A DNA stretch of 64,000 nt from Chitinophaga filiformis (lineage in GTDB: Bacteria > Bacteroidota > Bacteroidia > Chitinophagales > Chitinophagaceae): assembly GCF_900102545.1 (NCBI RefSeq), contig NZ_FNBN01000003.1, positions 611,461-675,460 on the forward strand, given 5' to 3'. Shown piece after piece: positions 1-11,400 of the stretch. Positions within the stretch are counted from its first letter, which is position 1. Each line of letters starts with the position of its first letter. The notes beneath the pieces were generated by a model that saw only the letters and a list, made by a program, of their open reading frames with translations, was not told where the DNA came from and did not search any database. Made by a program: the position numbers and the translations under genes.

Positions 1-273
1 TGAGAAACCAATCAACACAAACCACGCAACAAATGTGGCCACACTGAATGCAATAGTCAACGCATAGCTAACATATCCCGTCCCGAAATAAAACCCTATC
101 TCTCTTTCAAAATCCTCCCCACACACCGGACAATGTTCATTCATCTCGGTAAAGTGCTTCAGGTTATAAGCATTATCAGATTTAAATATTTTTCCCTTAC
201 GGCAGGCAGGACACCTGTTTTGTAGTATACTGCCCATCAGGTTAGGCTTTTTGTCAAATTTCGCTGCACACAT
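1..273 (-). CDS. DUF983 family protein (partial, 3' end outside window)
   Basis: An open frame of 91 codons starts at the ATG complementary to 271-273 and runs off the left edge. The protein has two CxxC pairs, CPAC at about residues 21-24 and CPVC at 48-51. This spacing is typical of a zinc ribbon. From about residue 66 a hydrophobic stretch begins that looks like the first membrane helix. This layout matches the DUF983 family, small membrane proteins of unknown function common in Bacteroidota and Alphaproteobacteria. It is divergent from the AsmA-like gene to its right. The family call rests on the motif layout only, and the missing C-terminus cannot be judged. Confidence 0.75.
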   Translation of the reverse strand, partial: MCAAKFDKKPNLMGSILQNRCPACRKGKIFKSDNAYNLKHFTEMNEHCPVCGEDFEREIGFYFGTGYVSYALTIAFSVATFVAWFVLIGFS

Positions 274-420
274 ATAATAGTTGTTTTAGCTACACCAAAG
301 GTACTCCAGGGCCGTTCCCCCGCTGTGGTGGTATTCATCTTGTTTATGGTATTTTTTACTGATTCGTCGCAGGAAAAAGGTAGTACATATAAAATATTTT
401 TATTTTATAGGGGTGCTTTC

Positions 421-428
421 TATTTTTG
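421..428 (+). promoter_or_regulatory. possible -7 element of the AsmA-like gene
   Basis: TATTTTTG fits the Bacteroidota -7 consensus TAnnTTTG and lies 35 bases before the chosen start at 463. No good TTTG -33 element is seen at the expected distance (only TTTT at 397-400), so this is a weak call. It supports the internal ATG at 463 over the longer frame opening at 325. Confidence 0.25.
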
Positions 429-462
429 TCGTTATTATTACCTTAAGACAAGTCTCAACACC

Positions 463-3400
463 ATGACGGGCAAGATGCGAAAGAGGATTCTCCGAATCGT
501 TTTAATACCTATTGCTATCCTGATAATATTAGCCGGTATCGCAATAGGCGTACTGTATTCCCAACAGCAGCGCCTTATTAATCTGGCAATCAAAGAGTTG
601 AATAAGCAGCTCCCCGGCGAGCTGGTCATTGAGGGTAGTACCATTTCCCCATTCCAGAATTTCCCCTACATCTCTATAGGACTTAAAAACGTCCGGTTTT
701 TCGCCACCAAGCAGCAAACCGGCAGGCCCATGTACCAGCTGGAAAAGTTGTATGTCGGGTTCAGCCTTCCCGATATACTCAGGCAGAAATATAATGTCAA
801 GGTAATACTACTCAAAAAGGGTCACCTCGATCTCGTGAGGGATGTGAACGGTAAACTGAACATCGTTGAGGCAAACAGGATACAACAGGATACCATAACG
901 ACAACCGCAGCGGAATCTGCATCCCTCGACCTGGATATCAAAAAGATCGTGCTGAGAGACCTGGATATCGACTTTTCTGATAAACAAAGTGGTCAGCATG
1001 TCAACGCACATATCGGGAAGGTGAAAACCGCTTTCCGTATGGATAGCACTACCATCTTTGGCCACCTGGAAGGAGGGATGATAGCCGATTATACGACCCC
1101 GACAGATACCTCCCTGTTCCGGCATAAAAAGGTAGAACTGGACCTTCAGCTGACATATGACCAGGATCATGAGTTTGTCAGCCTGTCAGAAGGGGGGCTG
1201 AAACTACAAGATGCCAGCTTTAGCGTTACCGGAACGGCAGACCTGAAACATGGCAATAATGTTAACTTCAAGGTGAAGGGAGATAAGCCGGATATCGGCC
1301 AGTTATTATCTTTTGCACCGGCATCCGTTGCAGAGCAACTCAAGCAGTTCCGTTATGATGGCCGTCTTTATTTTGACGGTATCATCAAGGGAAAACTCTC
1401 CGGCGATCAGATGCCGCTGATAAAGATCAATTTCGGATGTGAGAATGGTTGGTTACTGAACGCCACCGCTAATAAAAAGATTGACTCCCTGGGCTTCAAA
1501 GGTTTCTATACAAATGGTGCAGAGCATTCCCTGAAAACCTCAGAACTACACCTGCTCAGCGTAAGCGCCCGTCCGGAGAAAGGTATCTTCAAGGCCAATT
1601 TTGTCATGAAGGACTTTACCGATCCGAAAATGATCATGCAGATCAATTCCGAGTTGGAACTGGAATTCATAGGGGCATTTCTCGGTATTGCCGATATGCA
1701 GCGCTTAACAGGGCATATCAACCTGAAAATGGACTTTAATGAGCTGGTGGATATGACTGTACCGGAAGTTTCTATGGGTAAGCTGAAAGAAGGTATCCAG
1801 AGTGAACTGAGAGTGAGTAACCTGACCTTCCGTATTCCCAACTATCCGCATATCATCCATAACCTGAACCTGCACGCAGATATGAAGGGTGGTTTCGTGA
1901 AACTGGATACGCTGTCCTTCTACTTCGGTAACTCCGACTTTGCCATGAATGGCTCTCTGAGTGACCTGCCTGCCCTGTTTCACCAACAGGAAAAGCCGGT
2001 ACAGGTAACCTTCAATGCACGCAGTAAGAAGATGATTCTGAAGGAGCTTTTGTCATACGATTCAACCGTGGCAAAGAAAGCAAAGGAAGAGATATACGGG
2101 TTTAATATTGGCTTGTCACTGGAAACATCTGTAAAAGAGCTGCAGCATCCTGCTCCATTGCCTAAAGGTAAATTCAAAATGGAGAAACTGTACGCCAGCT
2201 TTAAAGAATACCCACACGCCTTCCATGATTTCGGCGCAGAACTCACTATCAATGATACAGCCTTGTTACTGCGGAACTTCGGAGGTATGATAGATAGCAG
2301 CGATATACGTTTCAGCGGTCGTGTGATTAATTACCAGCTTTGGTTTGATAAAGTGATGCGCGGAAAGACACAGGTGGCGTTTGATCTGAAATCGCAGCAC
2401 CTGGCAATGAAAGATGTACTGGGACCTATCAGCCGCAATTATGTTCCGAAAGATTACCAGAAGGAAGTTGCTTCCGGTATATGGTTACGTGCGAAGGCAG
2501 ACCTGCGTTACGATTCCATATTTAAATTCGCCAAAGTGAAACTGGCGAATGTATCTGGAGAGCTGCAGGAGCACAAGATCAAGGTAGATAGTATCAAGGG
2601 AATGGTGAAGATAGGATCTGATCATTTCCTGAAACTCGACACCCTCACAGGTCGTATCGGTAAAACTGATTTTGATATCAGTATGCGCCTGTACATGGGT
2701 AAAGATACTACGAGACGTAAGAAGGAAAACTTCCTGCAATTCACTTCCCGGAACCTCGATCTTGACCAGCTGACCAACTATAAATTAACGGCAAATGAAG
2801 ACGATGAAACTGTTGTGGCAGCACCTGCTGTAAGCCGTACAGTGATCAAAGACACTACTCATTCCAGTGGCTTTAATATCTTCAATATACCATTCATTGA
2901 CTTCCGTGCTACTGTCAATATCGGCAGGGTAAAATATCACCGCCTGTGGCTGAAGAACGTTACCAGCAACATCCGTATGCAGGCCAATCAGCACCTCTAC
3001 CTGGATACGCTGGGAATGGGTATAGCGGAAGGCCAGATAGGCATGAGAGGTCATTTCAATGGTACTGATCCGAAAAAGATATACTTCCGCAGCAGGATAA
3101 GGGTATTCGACGTCAACATCGAAAAACTGATGTTGAAGCTCGATCACTTCGGACAGGATTATGTGATCAACAAGAATGTAAAGGGGCGCCTCAACGGACA
3201 GGTGAGAAGCCGTATACAGATGCATCCTGACCTCACGCCGATCATCGATAACTGTGAGGCGCAGCTGGATCTGGATATTCGCAATGGCAGCCTGGTGAAC
3301 TTTGCACCGATGCAGGCAATGGCGGGTTACTTCAAAGACAAGAACCTGAACATGATCCGCTTTGATACGTTGAAGAATAAACTGACCTTGAAGAATGGCG

Positions 3401-3690
3401 TGCTGGAAATTCCGAAGATGAATATCAACTCTTCCCTGGGTTTCATGGAGATCTCAGGTAAGCAGTCGCTGGATATGAAAATGGAGTATTACATGCGTAT
3501 CCCACTGAAGATGGTCACACAGGTAGGTTTTCAGTCGCTTTTTGGCCGGAAAAAGGAAGAAGTGGACCCTGACCAGGTGGATGCCATTGAATACCGTGAT
3601 AAGGATAAAAAGGTCCGTTTTATGAATATCAAGGTAACAGGTACGCCTGATAATTTTAAAGTCGGATTAGGAAAAGCTAAAAAAGCGTAA
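463..3690 (+). CDS. AsmA-like family protein
   Basis: A protein of 1075 residues with an N-terminal membrane anchor (about residues 9-32) after a basic start, followed by one long beta-rich, repetitive periplasmic region. This architecture, with a C-terminal AsmA_2-like part (about 900-1050, with patterns such as NGSL and LDMKMEYYMRIPL), is that of the AsmA/TamB-like superfamily. These are bridge-like proteins implicated in lipid traffic or outer membrane biogenesis. The frame is open from 325, but the first 46 codons encode a poor leader, so I place the start at 463, with 475 as an alternative. It is a single gene followed by a hairpin terminator. The substrate is not deducible from the sequence. 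Confidence 0.8.
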   Translation: MTGKMRKRILRIVLIPIAILIILAGIAIGVLYSQQQRLINLAIKELNKQLPGELVIEGSTISPFQNFPYISIGLKNVRFFATKQQTGRPMYQLEKLYVGFSLPDILRQKYNVKVILLKKGHLDLVRDVNGKLNIVEANRIQQDTITTTAAESASLDLDIKKIVLRDLDIDFSDKQSGQHVNAHIGKVKTAFRMDSTTIFGHLEGGMIADYTTPTDTSLFRHKKVELDLQLTYDQDHEFVSLSEGGLKLQDASFSVTGTADLKHGNNVNFKVKGDKPDIGQLLSFAPASVAEQLKQFRYDGRLYFDGIIKGKLSGDQMPLIKINFGCENGWLLNATANKKIDSLGFKGFYTNGAEHSLKTSELHLLSVSARPEKGIFKANFVMKDFTDPKMIMQINSELELEFIGAFLGIADMQRLTGHINLKMDFNELVDMTVPEVSMGKLKEGIQSELRVSNLTFRIPNYPHIIHNLNLHADMKGGFVKLDTLSFYFGNSDFAMNGSLSDLPALFHQQEKPVQVTFNARSKKMILKELLSYDSTVAKKAKEEIYGFNIGLSLETSVKELQHPAPLPKGKFKMEKLYASFKEYPHAFHDFGAELTINDTALLLRNFGGMIDSSDIRFSGRVINYQLWFDKVMRGKTQVAFDLKSQHLAMKDVLGPISRNYVPKDYQKEVASGIWLRAKADLRYDSIFKFAKVKLANVSGELQEHKIKVDSIKGMVKIGSDHFLKLDTLTGRIGKTDFDISMRLYMGKDTTRRKKENFLQFTSRNLDLDQLTNYKLTANEDDETVVAAPAVSRTVIKDTTHSSGFNIFNIPFIDFRATVNIGRVKYHRLWLKNVTSNIRMQANQHLYLDTLGMGIAEGQIGMRGHFNGTDPKKIYFRSRIRVFDVNIEKLMLKLDHFGQDYVINKNVKGRLNGQVRSRIQMHPDLTPIIDNCEAQLDLDIRNGSLVNFAPMQAMAGYFKDKNLNMIRFDTLKNKLTLKNGVLEIPKMNINSSLGFMEISGKQSLDMKMEYYMRIPLKMVTQVGFQSLFGRKKEEVDPDQVDAIEYRDKDKKVRFMNIKVTGTPDNFKVGLGKAKKA

Positions 3691-3706
3691 GTAACTATAT
3701 AGTAAC

Positions 3707-3740
3707 AAGGCCGCCTCATTATATATGGGGCGGCTTTCTT
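3707..3740 (+). terminator. hairpin terminator after the AsmA-like gene
   Basis: The arm AAGGCCGCCTC (3707-3717) pairs with GGGGCGGCTTT (3727-3737) across a 9-base AT-rich loop, with one mismatch near the base. A short T-rich tail follows. It begins 16 bases after the stop codon. Confidence 0.6.
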
Positions 3741-3914
3741 ATGTCCAATATTGAGTATTTATTGAGTAGAAGCAATTTGTTGAATGATAATCTATTAGCG
3801 GAAGGCCATCTTTGAACAAGATAATTTAACCTGAAATATATTATTTCTGTTATATATTTATGGCTGAGTAATGCAATACCCGGACAATACAAATCCCTAT
3901 ATCCATTATAACTA

Positions 3915-6900
3915 ATGTTTGATAATCAGCGCAACCCTATCCCGGTACTATCACTGGTAGTCTTGTTTTTCCTGTCATTTTCCCTGCAAACGGCTATAGC
4001 AGGATCCCGTAACAATAACGCAGACAGATTTTACACAACTGATACCACCTCGGCTCCTGATATAGAAGGGTATGTCACAGGCGTCTTTGAAAAAATTAAG
4101 GAAGGTAATCACTATGTGAACAACGTAAGCGAAGAAGACATGGGCTCTCTGCCTGTGGGACTTGTCCGGGAGATCAATGGCAAAGTTTATGTAATAGCGA
4201 TTGACAGCGCCCGTATAACACCGGAGGGCGCGTATTTCAGTGCCTATTTCAGATTCCCGTTTCCAGGTACCAACAGTGAACTGATATTCGGAGGCAAGGA
4301 TATCGGGTTCACGCCAGGCGGTATCGCCATGACAGCATCAACCAAACTGGTACTGCTGAAAGAAAAGAAGATCGGTATCAACGATCACCTCGATCTGATT
4401 TTTCCAGGTGATGGTTCTAATTACGTAGAGTGGAACTGTAATGGATTCAATGCCGCCAACCTGAGTGGTGTTTTTGAATTCGATACTACATGGCTGCAAC
4501 CGGTGGACAGTGCGTCAGACAAACTGCGTGCAGAGCTGCAGGTAAACGTGCATGACCTGAATAATATCCTCGCTACAATTGATATACCCGCATTCCGTAT
4601 CAGCAAAATGAAGGACTTCAGTTTTAAGGTGAAAAATGCTGTGGTGGACATGAGTGATACAGAAAATCCTACCGGACTGAATGTAACCGGCGACATGCTG
4701 GAGGACCCCTCCGATAAGCTGTTATGGCGTGGATTTTATCTGCAGGAAATAGAAGTCGGGCTGCCCTCTCAATTGGCTACAAAAAAGGGGCGTCCTGAAG
4801 TGAGTGTGCATGATTTTATTATAGATGATCATGGTGTGAGCGGAACGGTTACCGCAGAGAATATTGTGAAACTGGGCGATGCCAGCGCCGGAGGATGGCC
4901 CTTATCTGTAGATAAGGTAGGACTGACCTTCCATCAGAATAAGCTTAGTGGTGGAGTACTGGGCGGAAAGATGCAAATGGACTTCCTGGGCGAAGATACA
5001 TTGAAGTATGATGCCAGTATAAACATGCGTGGCGATGATACCTATTACTCATTTGCGGTAAAAACAACGAAAGAGAAGAAATATAAATTCTTTGGTGGTG
5101 AAATCATCCTGGATGAGAACTCCGGTATTGCTATTACAAAAACAGATAAGGACTTTCTGCCGGTAGCTACATTAAACGGCAAGGTCACATTGAATAAGAG
5201 TGTACTCAATGTGAAGGATATTACCTTTCAGGAGCTGACAATATCTACACAGAAGCCCTATGTGCATAGCGGCACTTTTCAGATATCCAACGAGGACAGT
5301 TCAAGAATGGGTGGGTTCCCAATCGGAATTGACAGTCTTAAGATTGGTATATCCGAAGGTAAGATTGCCATTGGTGCAACCGTACGGCTGAACTTTATGA
5401 ACAGCAGTGATAAAGGTTTCAGTGGAAGCACTTCCTTCATCGTATCAGCGGCCAATGAAGAAGAGGTACAAACAGTAATGGTCAATAACACACCGGTACA
5501 GAAAACAAGGACACACTGGAAACTGGACAAAGTTAAGATCAACGATATTAACCTCGCTGTAAAAGTAATGGCCTTCCAGATGAAAGGCTCACTCAGTCTT
5601 TTTGATGATCACCCGGTATATGGCAACGGTTTTCGCGGATCACTTGAATTTGCAATACCCGGCCCTATTCCCAAAGCAAAGGCCACTGCCTATTTTGGCT
5701 CCAAAGATGATTATCGTTACTGGCATGCAGATGTATATATAGGTGTACGGCTACCTATTCCCCCGATGTTACAGATCACGGGAATGATGGGAGGAATGTC
5801 CTATCATATGGAACGTCCTTCAGACTTCGACCCCTATGATCAGCGAAATGCCATTGATCAGAAAGGGGGACTGCCGAAAGAGTTGGATGAGATCTTTAAG
5901 TATGTGCCTTCTAAAGAAGCCGGACTTGGATTTATGGGCGGCGTTTCCCTTGCCCTCTTTGAAGAGATGATCATGAACGCCAATGCTATCCTTGAAGTGC
6001 AGTTTGGAACTAATGGAGGATTACGCTATGCACAATTTGATGGCGCTGGCTATTTACTGCATAAAGCGGAGAAAGCCCCGAATGAAGACGCCGCCCGTGA
6101 AGATGCTTCTGCGCCTGTATGGACACAGTTTAAGATGCGATATGATAATACCAACAGCTCCTTTGACGCGAATATGAAGACATATATCAATATTGCAGGT
6201 GCCCTGAGAGGAAGTTATGAGCGTGGTCTGGTAGGCGAAGCTGCTCTCCATATAGCGCCGGACGACTGGTGGTTCTATGTGGGGCGTCCTTCTGCAATGT
6301 ATGGCTTGACGGTATTGGGACTGGCGGATATTAAAAGCTATTTTATGATGGGCTCCCATGTAGAAGATATGCCACCGCCGCCTCCGGAAGTGAACGAAGT
6401 GATAGATGACGTCAATAACAATTTTATGATGGTTGAAAATGCCATGAGTAGTGGTTCCGGATTGGGATTTGGCGCGCATTTCAGGAGTGGATTCGTCTTT
6501 GATTATGGTGTATATGGTGAATTCGCCATCGGCGCGGGCAGTGACATACTGCTGCGTAATTACGGAGATGCCACCTGTAAAGGAAGTAATAGTGTGATCG
6601 GTTTCAATGGTTGGTATGCGTCCGGGCAAGCCTATGCTTTTCTGAAAGGAGATGTGGGGCTACGGGTGAAAGTGTTTGGAAAGAAACGGGCATTCTCTAT
6701 TGCCAAACTGGCTGCGGCCGTGCTGTTACAGGCCAAAATGCCTAATCCATCCTGGTTTAGGGGCACCGTAGCTGTGAAGTATTCGGTATTGGGAGGTATG
6801 GTTAAAGGAACCGCAAAGATAAGAGTGGAGTTGGGTACTCAGTGTGAAATAGTCGGTGCAAAAGAACTGAACATACAGGTGATCAGTGATGTAAAACCAG

Positions 6901-8345
6901 ACGATCAGGCTACAGATGTCAGCGTGTTTGCCACACCACAGGTCGCGTTCAACATCGCCGTTGCAAAGCCATTTTCTATGATGAATGAGTATGATGAAGT
7001 GGCTACTTACCGTGTGAGGCTGGCTGACTTAAAACTGAGCAATGGTACACAGGCTATAAACGGTGACGTTGATATTAATCCTGATGGTATGTCTGCTGCG
7101 CTGACACTGAGAGATATTCTGCCTCCTTCCAGCAAGCTGACAGCCGCTGCCAGGGTATATATTGAGCGGCAGAATGGTGTTGTATGGGATGCACTGAAAA
7201 ATGATAAGAAAGAAATTGACTACGAAACCAAATCAACCACCTTTACCACAGGAGAAGCACCAGACAATATTCCATGGGAGAACGTAGCATATGCGTATCC
7301 TGTAAGAAGCCAGTATAACCTCTATCCTAAAGAATATGGAAAAGGATATATCAAGCTGAAACGTGGACAGCCTTATCTCTTCGCGACAGTAGATGATAAA
7401 GGAAAGAAATGGAAGATAGATGCCACTATCAATACTGCTCAGAGACAGTCAACCGCCATCAATGTAACCTATGATGTTGCCCAGGCACAGGTGAACTTTG
7501 ATATTCCGGCTACAATGCCGAAGGAGACAGTGCATACTTTCGGTATTGTACGCTCCTCCCTGGATGGAGAAGCCGCTGTGAATAACACGGTGAAAAATGA
7601 GCAGACTGATACGAATGATGGGGACACGACCACAGTAACGCAGACAGGTCTGAAAGGAAATGCTGTCGCTGACGCCACTAAAGATATCATCCGGTACAGC
7701 TTCCGTACCAGCAGGTATAGCACATTTACTGAAAAGATGAATGCGGCCACTGATCAACTTGACCTGTATGACGTGGCGACTAATTACATCAGCGTAATTG
7801 GTAAGCAATTCAGCATGGATGAGACGTTTGATAAGTTCGAGATTGAAGGTGACGGCACCTTCGCTACAAAACCGCTCATTGCATTGAAAGCAGGGCTGAA
7901 CAATAAATGGCTGCAGGAAAAGATACTGCCAATCATGTATAACGGCTATCCTTTCGAGCCATCGATGAAACTTGACAGGGATCCTTTACTGACGGATGGT
8001 ATACCCCCCCTGGAGGCAGTGCGACTTTACAACAATGATCATAGTTTATATAAATTGGAAGAAACTGCTGTTGCAGATGGATTTGCTATGAGTAACCCTG
8101 GGTATTGCCGTTTCATGTATTATGTATCCTTTACAGCAAATGTTGATTACAGGGAACTGGCAGCTAAAGCATTCCGGCTTTACAGTAATGCAGGTAACGC
8201 GCCTGCCCCAATCAGGACAATACTGACAACGCCATTCCCTGACCTGATGGGTAACATCTATTACCCTGTGGACATTCAATACCGCCTGCCGGGCACGAAT
8301 CATATTACATCATCAGTAACAAGAAGCATTTACTATAAACTTTAA
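3915..8345 (+). CDS. giant exported protein, first of three
   Basis: 1476 residues with an N-terminal signal peptide (hydrophobic stretch about residues 10-27 ending in TAIAG). The body is beta-rich. A Gly-rich, barrel- or repeat-like section spans about 560-1000, with a PPPPP run near residue 820. An Ig/SbsA-like stretch lies at about 1000-1120, starting at DVKPDDQATDVSVFATP. I recognise no catalytic motif. It lacks the conserved tail of T9SS cargo. The next gene follows within about 100 bases, and both downstream genes encode exported proteins of similar size, so the three probably form one transcription unit. The function is unknown. A structural or surface-assembly role is inferred from context only. 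Confidence 0.6.
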   Translation: MFDNQRNPIPVLSLVVLFFLSFSLQTAIAGSRNNNADRFYTTDTTSAPDIEGYVTGVFEKIKEGNHYVNNVSEEDMGSLPVGLVREINGKVYVIAIDSARITPEGAYFSAYFRFPFPGTNSELIFGGKDIGFTPGGIAMTASTKLVLLKEKKIGINDHLDLIFPGDGSNYVEWNCNGFNAANLSGVFEFDTTWLQPVDSASDKLRAELQVNVHDLNNILATIDIPAFRISKMKDFSFKVKNAVVDMSDTENPTGLNVTGDMLEDPSDKLLWRGFYLQEIEVGLPSQLATKKGRPEVSVHDFIIDDHGVSGTVTAENIVKLGDASAGGWPLSVDKVGLTFHQNKLSGGVLGGKMQMDFLGEDTLKYDASINMRGDDTYYSFAVKTTKEKKYKFFGGEIILDENSGIAITKTDKDFLPVATLNGKVTLNKSVLNVKDITFQELTISTQKPYVHSGTFQISNEDSSRMGGFPIGIDSLKIGISEGKIAIGATVRLNFMNSSDKGFSGSTSFIVSAANEEEVQTVMVNNTPVQKTRTHWKLDKVKINDINLAVKVMAFQMKGSLSLFDDHPVYGNGFRGSLEFAIPGPIPKAKATAYFGSKDDYRYWHADVYIGVRLPIPPMLQITGMMGGMSYHMERPSDFDPYDQRNAIDQKGGLPKELDEIFKYVPSKEAGLGFMGGVSLALFEEMIMNANAILEVQFGTNGGLRYAQFDGAGYLLHKAEKAPNEDAAREDASAPVWTQFKMRYDNTNSSFDANMKTYINIAGALRGSYERGLVGEAALHIAPDDWWFYVGRPSAMYGLTVLGLADIKSYFMMGSHVEDMPPPPPEVNEVIDDVNNNFMMVENAMSSGSGLGFGAHFRSGFVFDYGVYGEFAIGAGSDILLRNYGDATCKGSNSVIGFNGWYASGQAYAFLKGDVGLRVKVFGKKRAFSIAKLAAAVLLQAKMPNPSWFRGTVAVKYSVLGGMVKGTAKIRVELGTQCEIVGAKELNIQVISDVKPDDQATDVSVFATPQVAFNIAVAKPFSMMNEYDEVATYRVRLADLKLSNGTQAINGDVDINPDGMSAALTLRDILPPSSKLTAAARVYIERQNGVVWDALKNDKKEIDYETKSTTFTTGEAPDNIPWENVAYAYPVRSQYNLYPKEYGKGYIKLKRGQPYLFATVDDKGKKWKIDATINTAQRQSTAINVTYDVAQAQVNFDIPATMPKETVHTFGIVRSSLDGEAAVNNTVKNEQTDTNDGDTTTVTQTGLKGNAVADATKDIIRYSFRTSRYSTFTEKMNAATDQLDLYDVATNYISVIGKQFSMDETFDKFEIEGDGTFATKPLIALKAGLNNKWLQEKILPIMYNGYPFEPSMKLDRDPLLTDGIPPLEAVRLYNNDHSLYKLEETAVADGFAMSNPGYCRFMYYVSFTANVDYRELAAKAFRLYSNAGNAPAPIRTILTTPFPDLMGNIYYPVDIQYRLPGTNHITSSVTRSIYYKL

Positions 8346-8451
8346 TATCAGCATGTACCGTGCCCTATACACCCGTTTGTTATCGGTATTGCACATACCG
8401 GGGAGAACTAGTTCCCTATTTGCGCAGCAATCACATTCTAAAGGTTCATCA

Positions 8452-11400
8452 ATGATGAAACAAAGCTTACATATTATTGGGTTTGTTATCCTGTCTGGGA
8501 TTTTTCTATTATGTCATAACGATGTATCGGGACAAATAAATTTCCCGTATCCTGTTACCTTTTACTTACAGGTCGACGATAGGGGGGCGTACGACGTGAA
8601 TGGACTGAAAATGGATGGCGCGTCGCTGTCATTCACGGGTTATGGGCCGGGTCGGGTATATGAAGTTACCCAGAGTAAGCTGCCTATAGGATCTTACACG
8701 CTAAGCATAGGAGCGGCTAATACTAATATTGGTTCTGTGGGCTACCGTCAGGCATATCCCGGTGGGGAGCTTGTTTATGAATTGCCATTTTCCGGAAACT
8801 ATACGAAGTATCAAAATTATTTCTATGGACGTTGGGCATACAAGATGTCACGACCAGCAAGGCCCCACGTCTCGGATTACAGCACACAGATCTGTGGCAA
8901 TCAGCGTCTGGGTCTTAACTCGGATTATAACTGGCCTTTGTTTACCGATAGTTATGTAGCCGCTTCCGTTGTTTGGGAGTATGATATAAATGGTAATAAC
9001 AACTGGCGGGCGATTGATTCATCTAATATTGATTACTGGGCGTCTTTCATCCCGGCAAAACTGATCCCGGAGATCCGGACGGTAAAATGTAATGTCAGGT
9101 TCCGCTGTAGAGCAAAGGCGCAGTATGCAACAGCTACTTATTATTCGCCTATGTCAGATGCTTCGGCAGCCATTGAGATCAGTCCGGGGCCTCCGGCATT
9201 TGATTCCCTAGATGCAGTAAAAACACCCGCCTGCTATGGTATGTCCAATGGATCTATCTACATACCTGGCAACCGTATTTATTCCAGCTTCAGTACTATG
9301 CGATGGATACTCAGGCCGGGTAATGTCACACAACCCTGTGACCCAGGCCTCAGCAGCGGTTCGTCCAACTGTGGTGATATGATCGCCTGGAGTGATGGGG
9401 TAGTGCCCGTATCAGACGGTATAAATATTAATGCAAGGTTGCCCGCTGGTAAGTATACCTTATGGTTACTGAACCCGGGACAGGATGCAGGAAACTGTTT
9501 AACACCTGTAGTACTGACAATTGATCAGCTAAACCAGTTAAGGATCACGCAGAATACCACCCAGTCAAAGAGCGTCACCTGTCCTGGTGGCAGTGATGGT
9601 GCTATTGCCGTATTTGCGGCAGGTGGAGAATATCCTAAAAGCAGTTACTACTTCACACTGACAACAAAAGACAATGTAGTCGTGCGGACGGAAGCAGCAG
9701 GTACCGGTGTTAATATGAAGTGGACCGACCTGCCTGCCGGTGACTATAAGGCCATTGTCAGGGATACACGCTGTGGCGGTACTTCGATTAATGTAACAGT
9801 AGGAGGGCCTCCGGCACCCAAAGGCGAACTTACAGTAGTGCAACCTACCTGCTTCGGACAGGGGAATGGTAGCATTGGTGTAGTCGCCTCTGTAACAGGA
9901 GGAACGGCGCCATCTTCCTATAAATTCATTCTTTTCAAAGACAATGCGAGGAAAGATTCAGCCACTGTAAACGCAAACACATATGCCTTTAACGGATTAA
10001 GCGGCGGTACTTATATAGTAGAGATCCGCAGTGGTCAATACCTTTCCTGTCCGGGCTGGAGAGATACCGTGCAGCTGGACGTGCTGAACCCATTAGCCCT
10101 GCAAACAGGAACGCCTGATTCTGTGAGTTGTTACGGGGGCAGTGACGGTCGCCTGCAATGCAGTGCTACAGGTGGCTCAGGCAGATACACATTTACACTT
10201 TCCGGTAACGGGGTGTCTTTAAAAAATAATACAGGTCTCTTCGAGGGACTGTCGGCCGGTGCTTACACTATTAAACTAACTAATGAGGATGCCGCTTGTA
10301 GTGATGAAGTAGTGCAAGTTGTCAACGTATATCAACGTGGACAACTTGATGCGACATTGCAGGTAACTCCTGTTACCTGTTATCAGGCAGATAATGGTAA
10401 ACTGAAGGCCGTTGTCAGTGGGGGTTCTGGTAGTTACAGTTATACGTGGCAGGAATGGAAGAACAATACCTGGTCAGAAAATCCTTTCTGGTTCAGTACA
10501 GATATACAGATCGTAAACCTGTCACCTGGCACATACCGGGTGATCATCTCTGATAATAAATCAGCAGGTTGCACGGATACAGTAATGGCTGTTACATTGG
10601 ATGACGTTGCACCACTTGTAATAAATAACATTACCGTACATGACGCTGTCTGTCTGGCGGAAGGAGCTTCCATTGAGATGACTGCTACAGGCGGAGACGG
10701 CAATTATACTTATCAGTGGTCCCTGGATGGCGGTGCAAATTTCGAGCCATTCACATCCACAACAGCCATCCATAGTGCCGGTCAGTACCAGTTGCGTGTC
10801 AGTGATGGCAAAGGATGTATTACCGATGCAGCTGCATCATATACAATCATTTTGCCAGCAGAGGCTTTCGCATATACGACTACCCTGTCTGATTACAATG
10901 GCTTCAACATCTCCTGTAATGACGCCAGTGATGGAAAGATCATGATCAACGCTATAGGTGGCAATGGCGGTACCTATACTGGCTATCAATACAAGCTGGA
11001 TGAGGGTGCATATCAGTCTGCACCTGAGTTTACAGATATGAAGGCGGGAACATATACACTGACAGTAATAGATGGACGCGGTTGTGAAATAACAACACCT
11101 GTTACCCTGATCCAGCCATTCATCACTATCAATGCAGCCAAAGAGGATATTAAATGTTACGGAGCAGCAACAGGCAGTATTACGACAAATATTAGCGGTG
11201 GCGCCGCACCATATACACTACAGCTGAATGGTAAGCAGGTAGGCGTTAATACGACCTTAAACGATCTTCCAGCGGGAGATTATCTTCTGCATGTCACAGA
11301 TGCTAATCAGTGTACAAAAGATTCTACTATCAGCATCGTGTACAGTAATCCGGAATTTATTATCCGTAATGCAGTAGTAAGCGACATCGTCTGTTATGGT

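Noticed and set aside
325..462. Longer N-terminus for the AsmA-like protein from 325
   Set aside because: The extra 46 residues are AT-rich, have no leader character and cross a possible promoter; the membrane anchor follows the ATG at 463.
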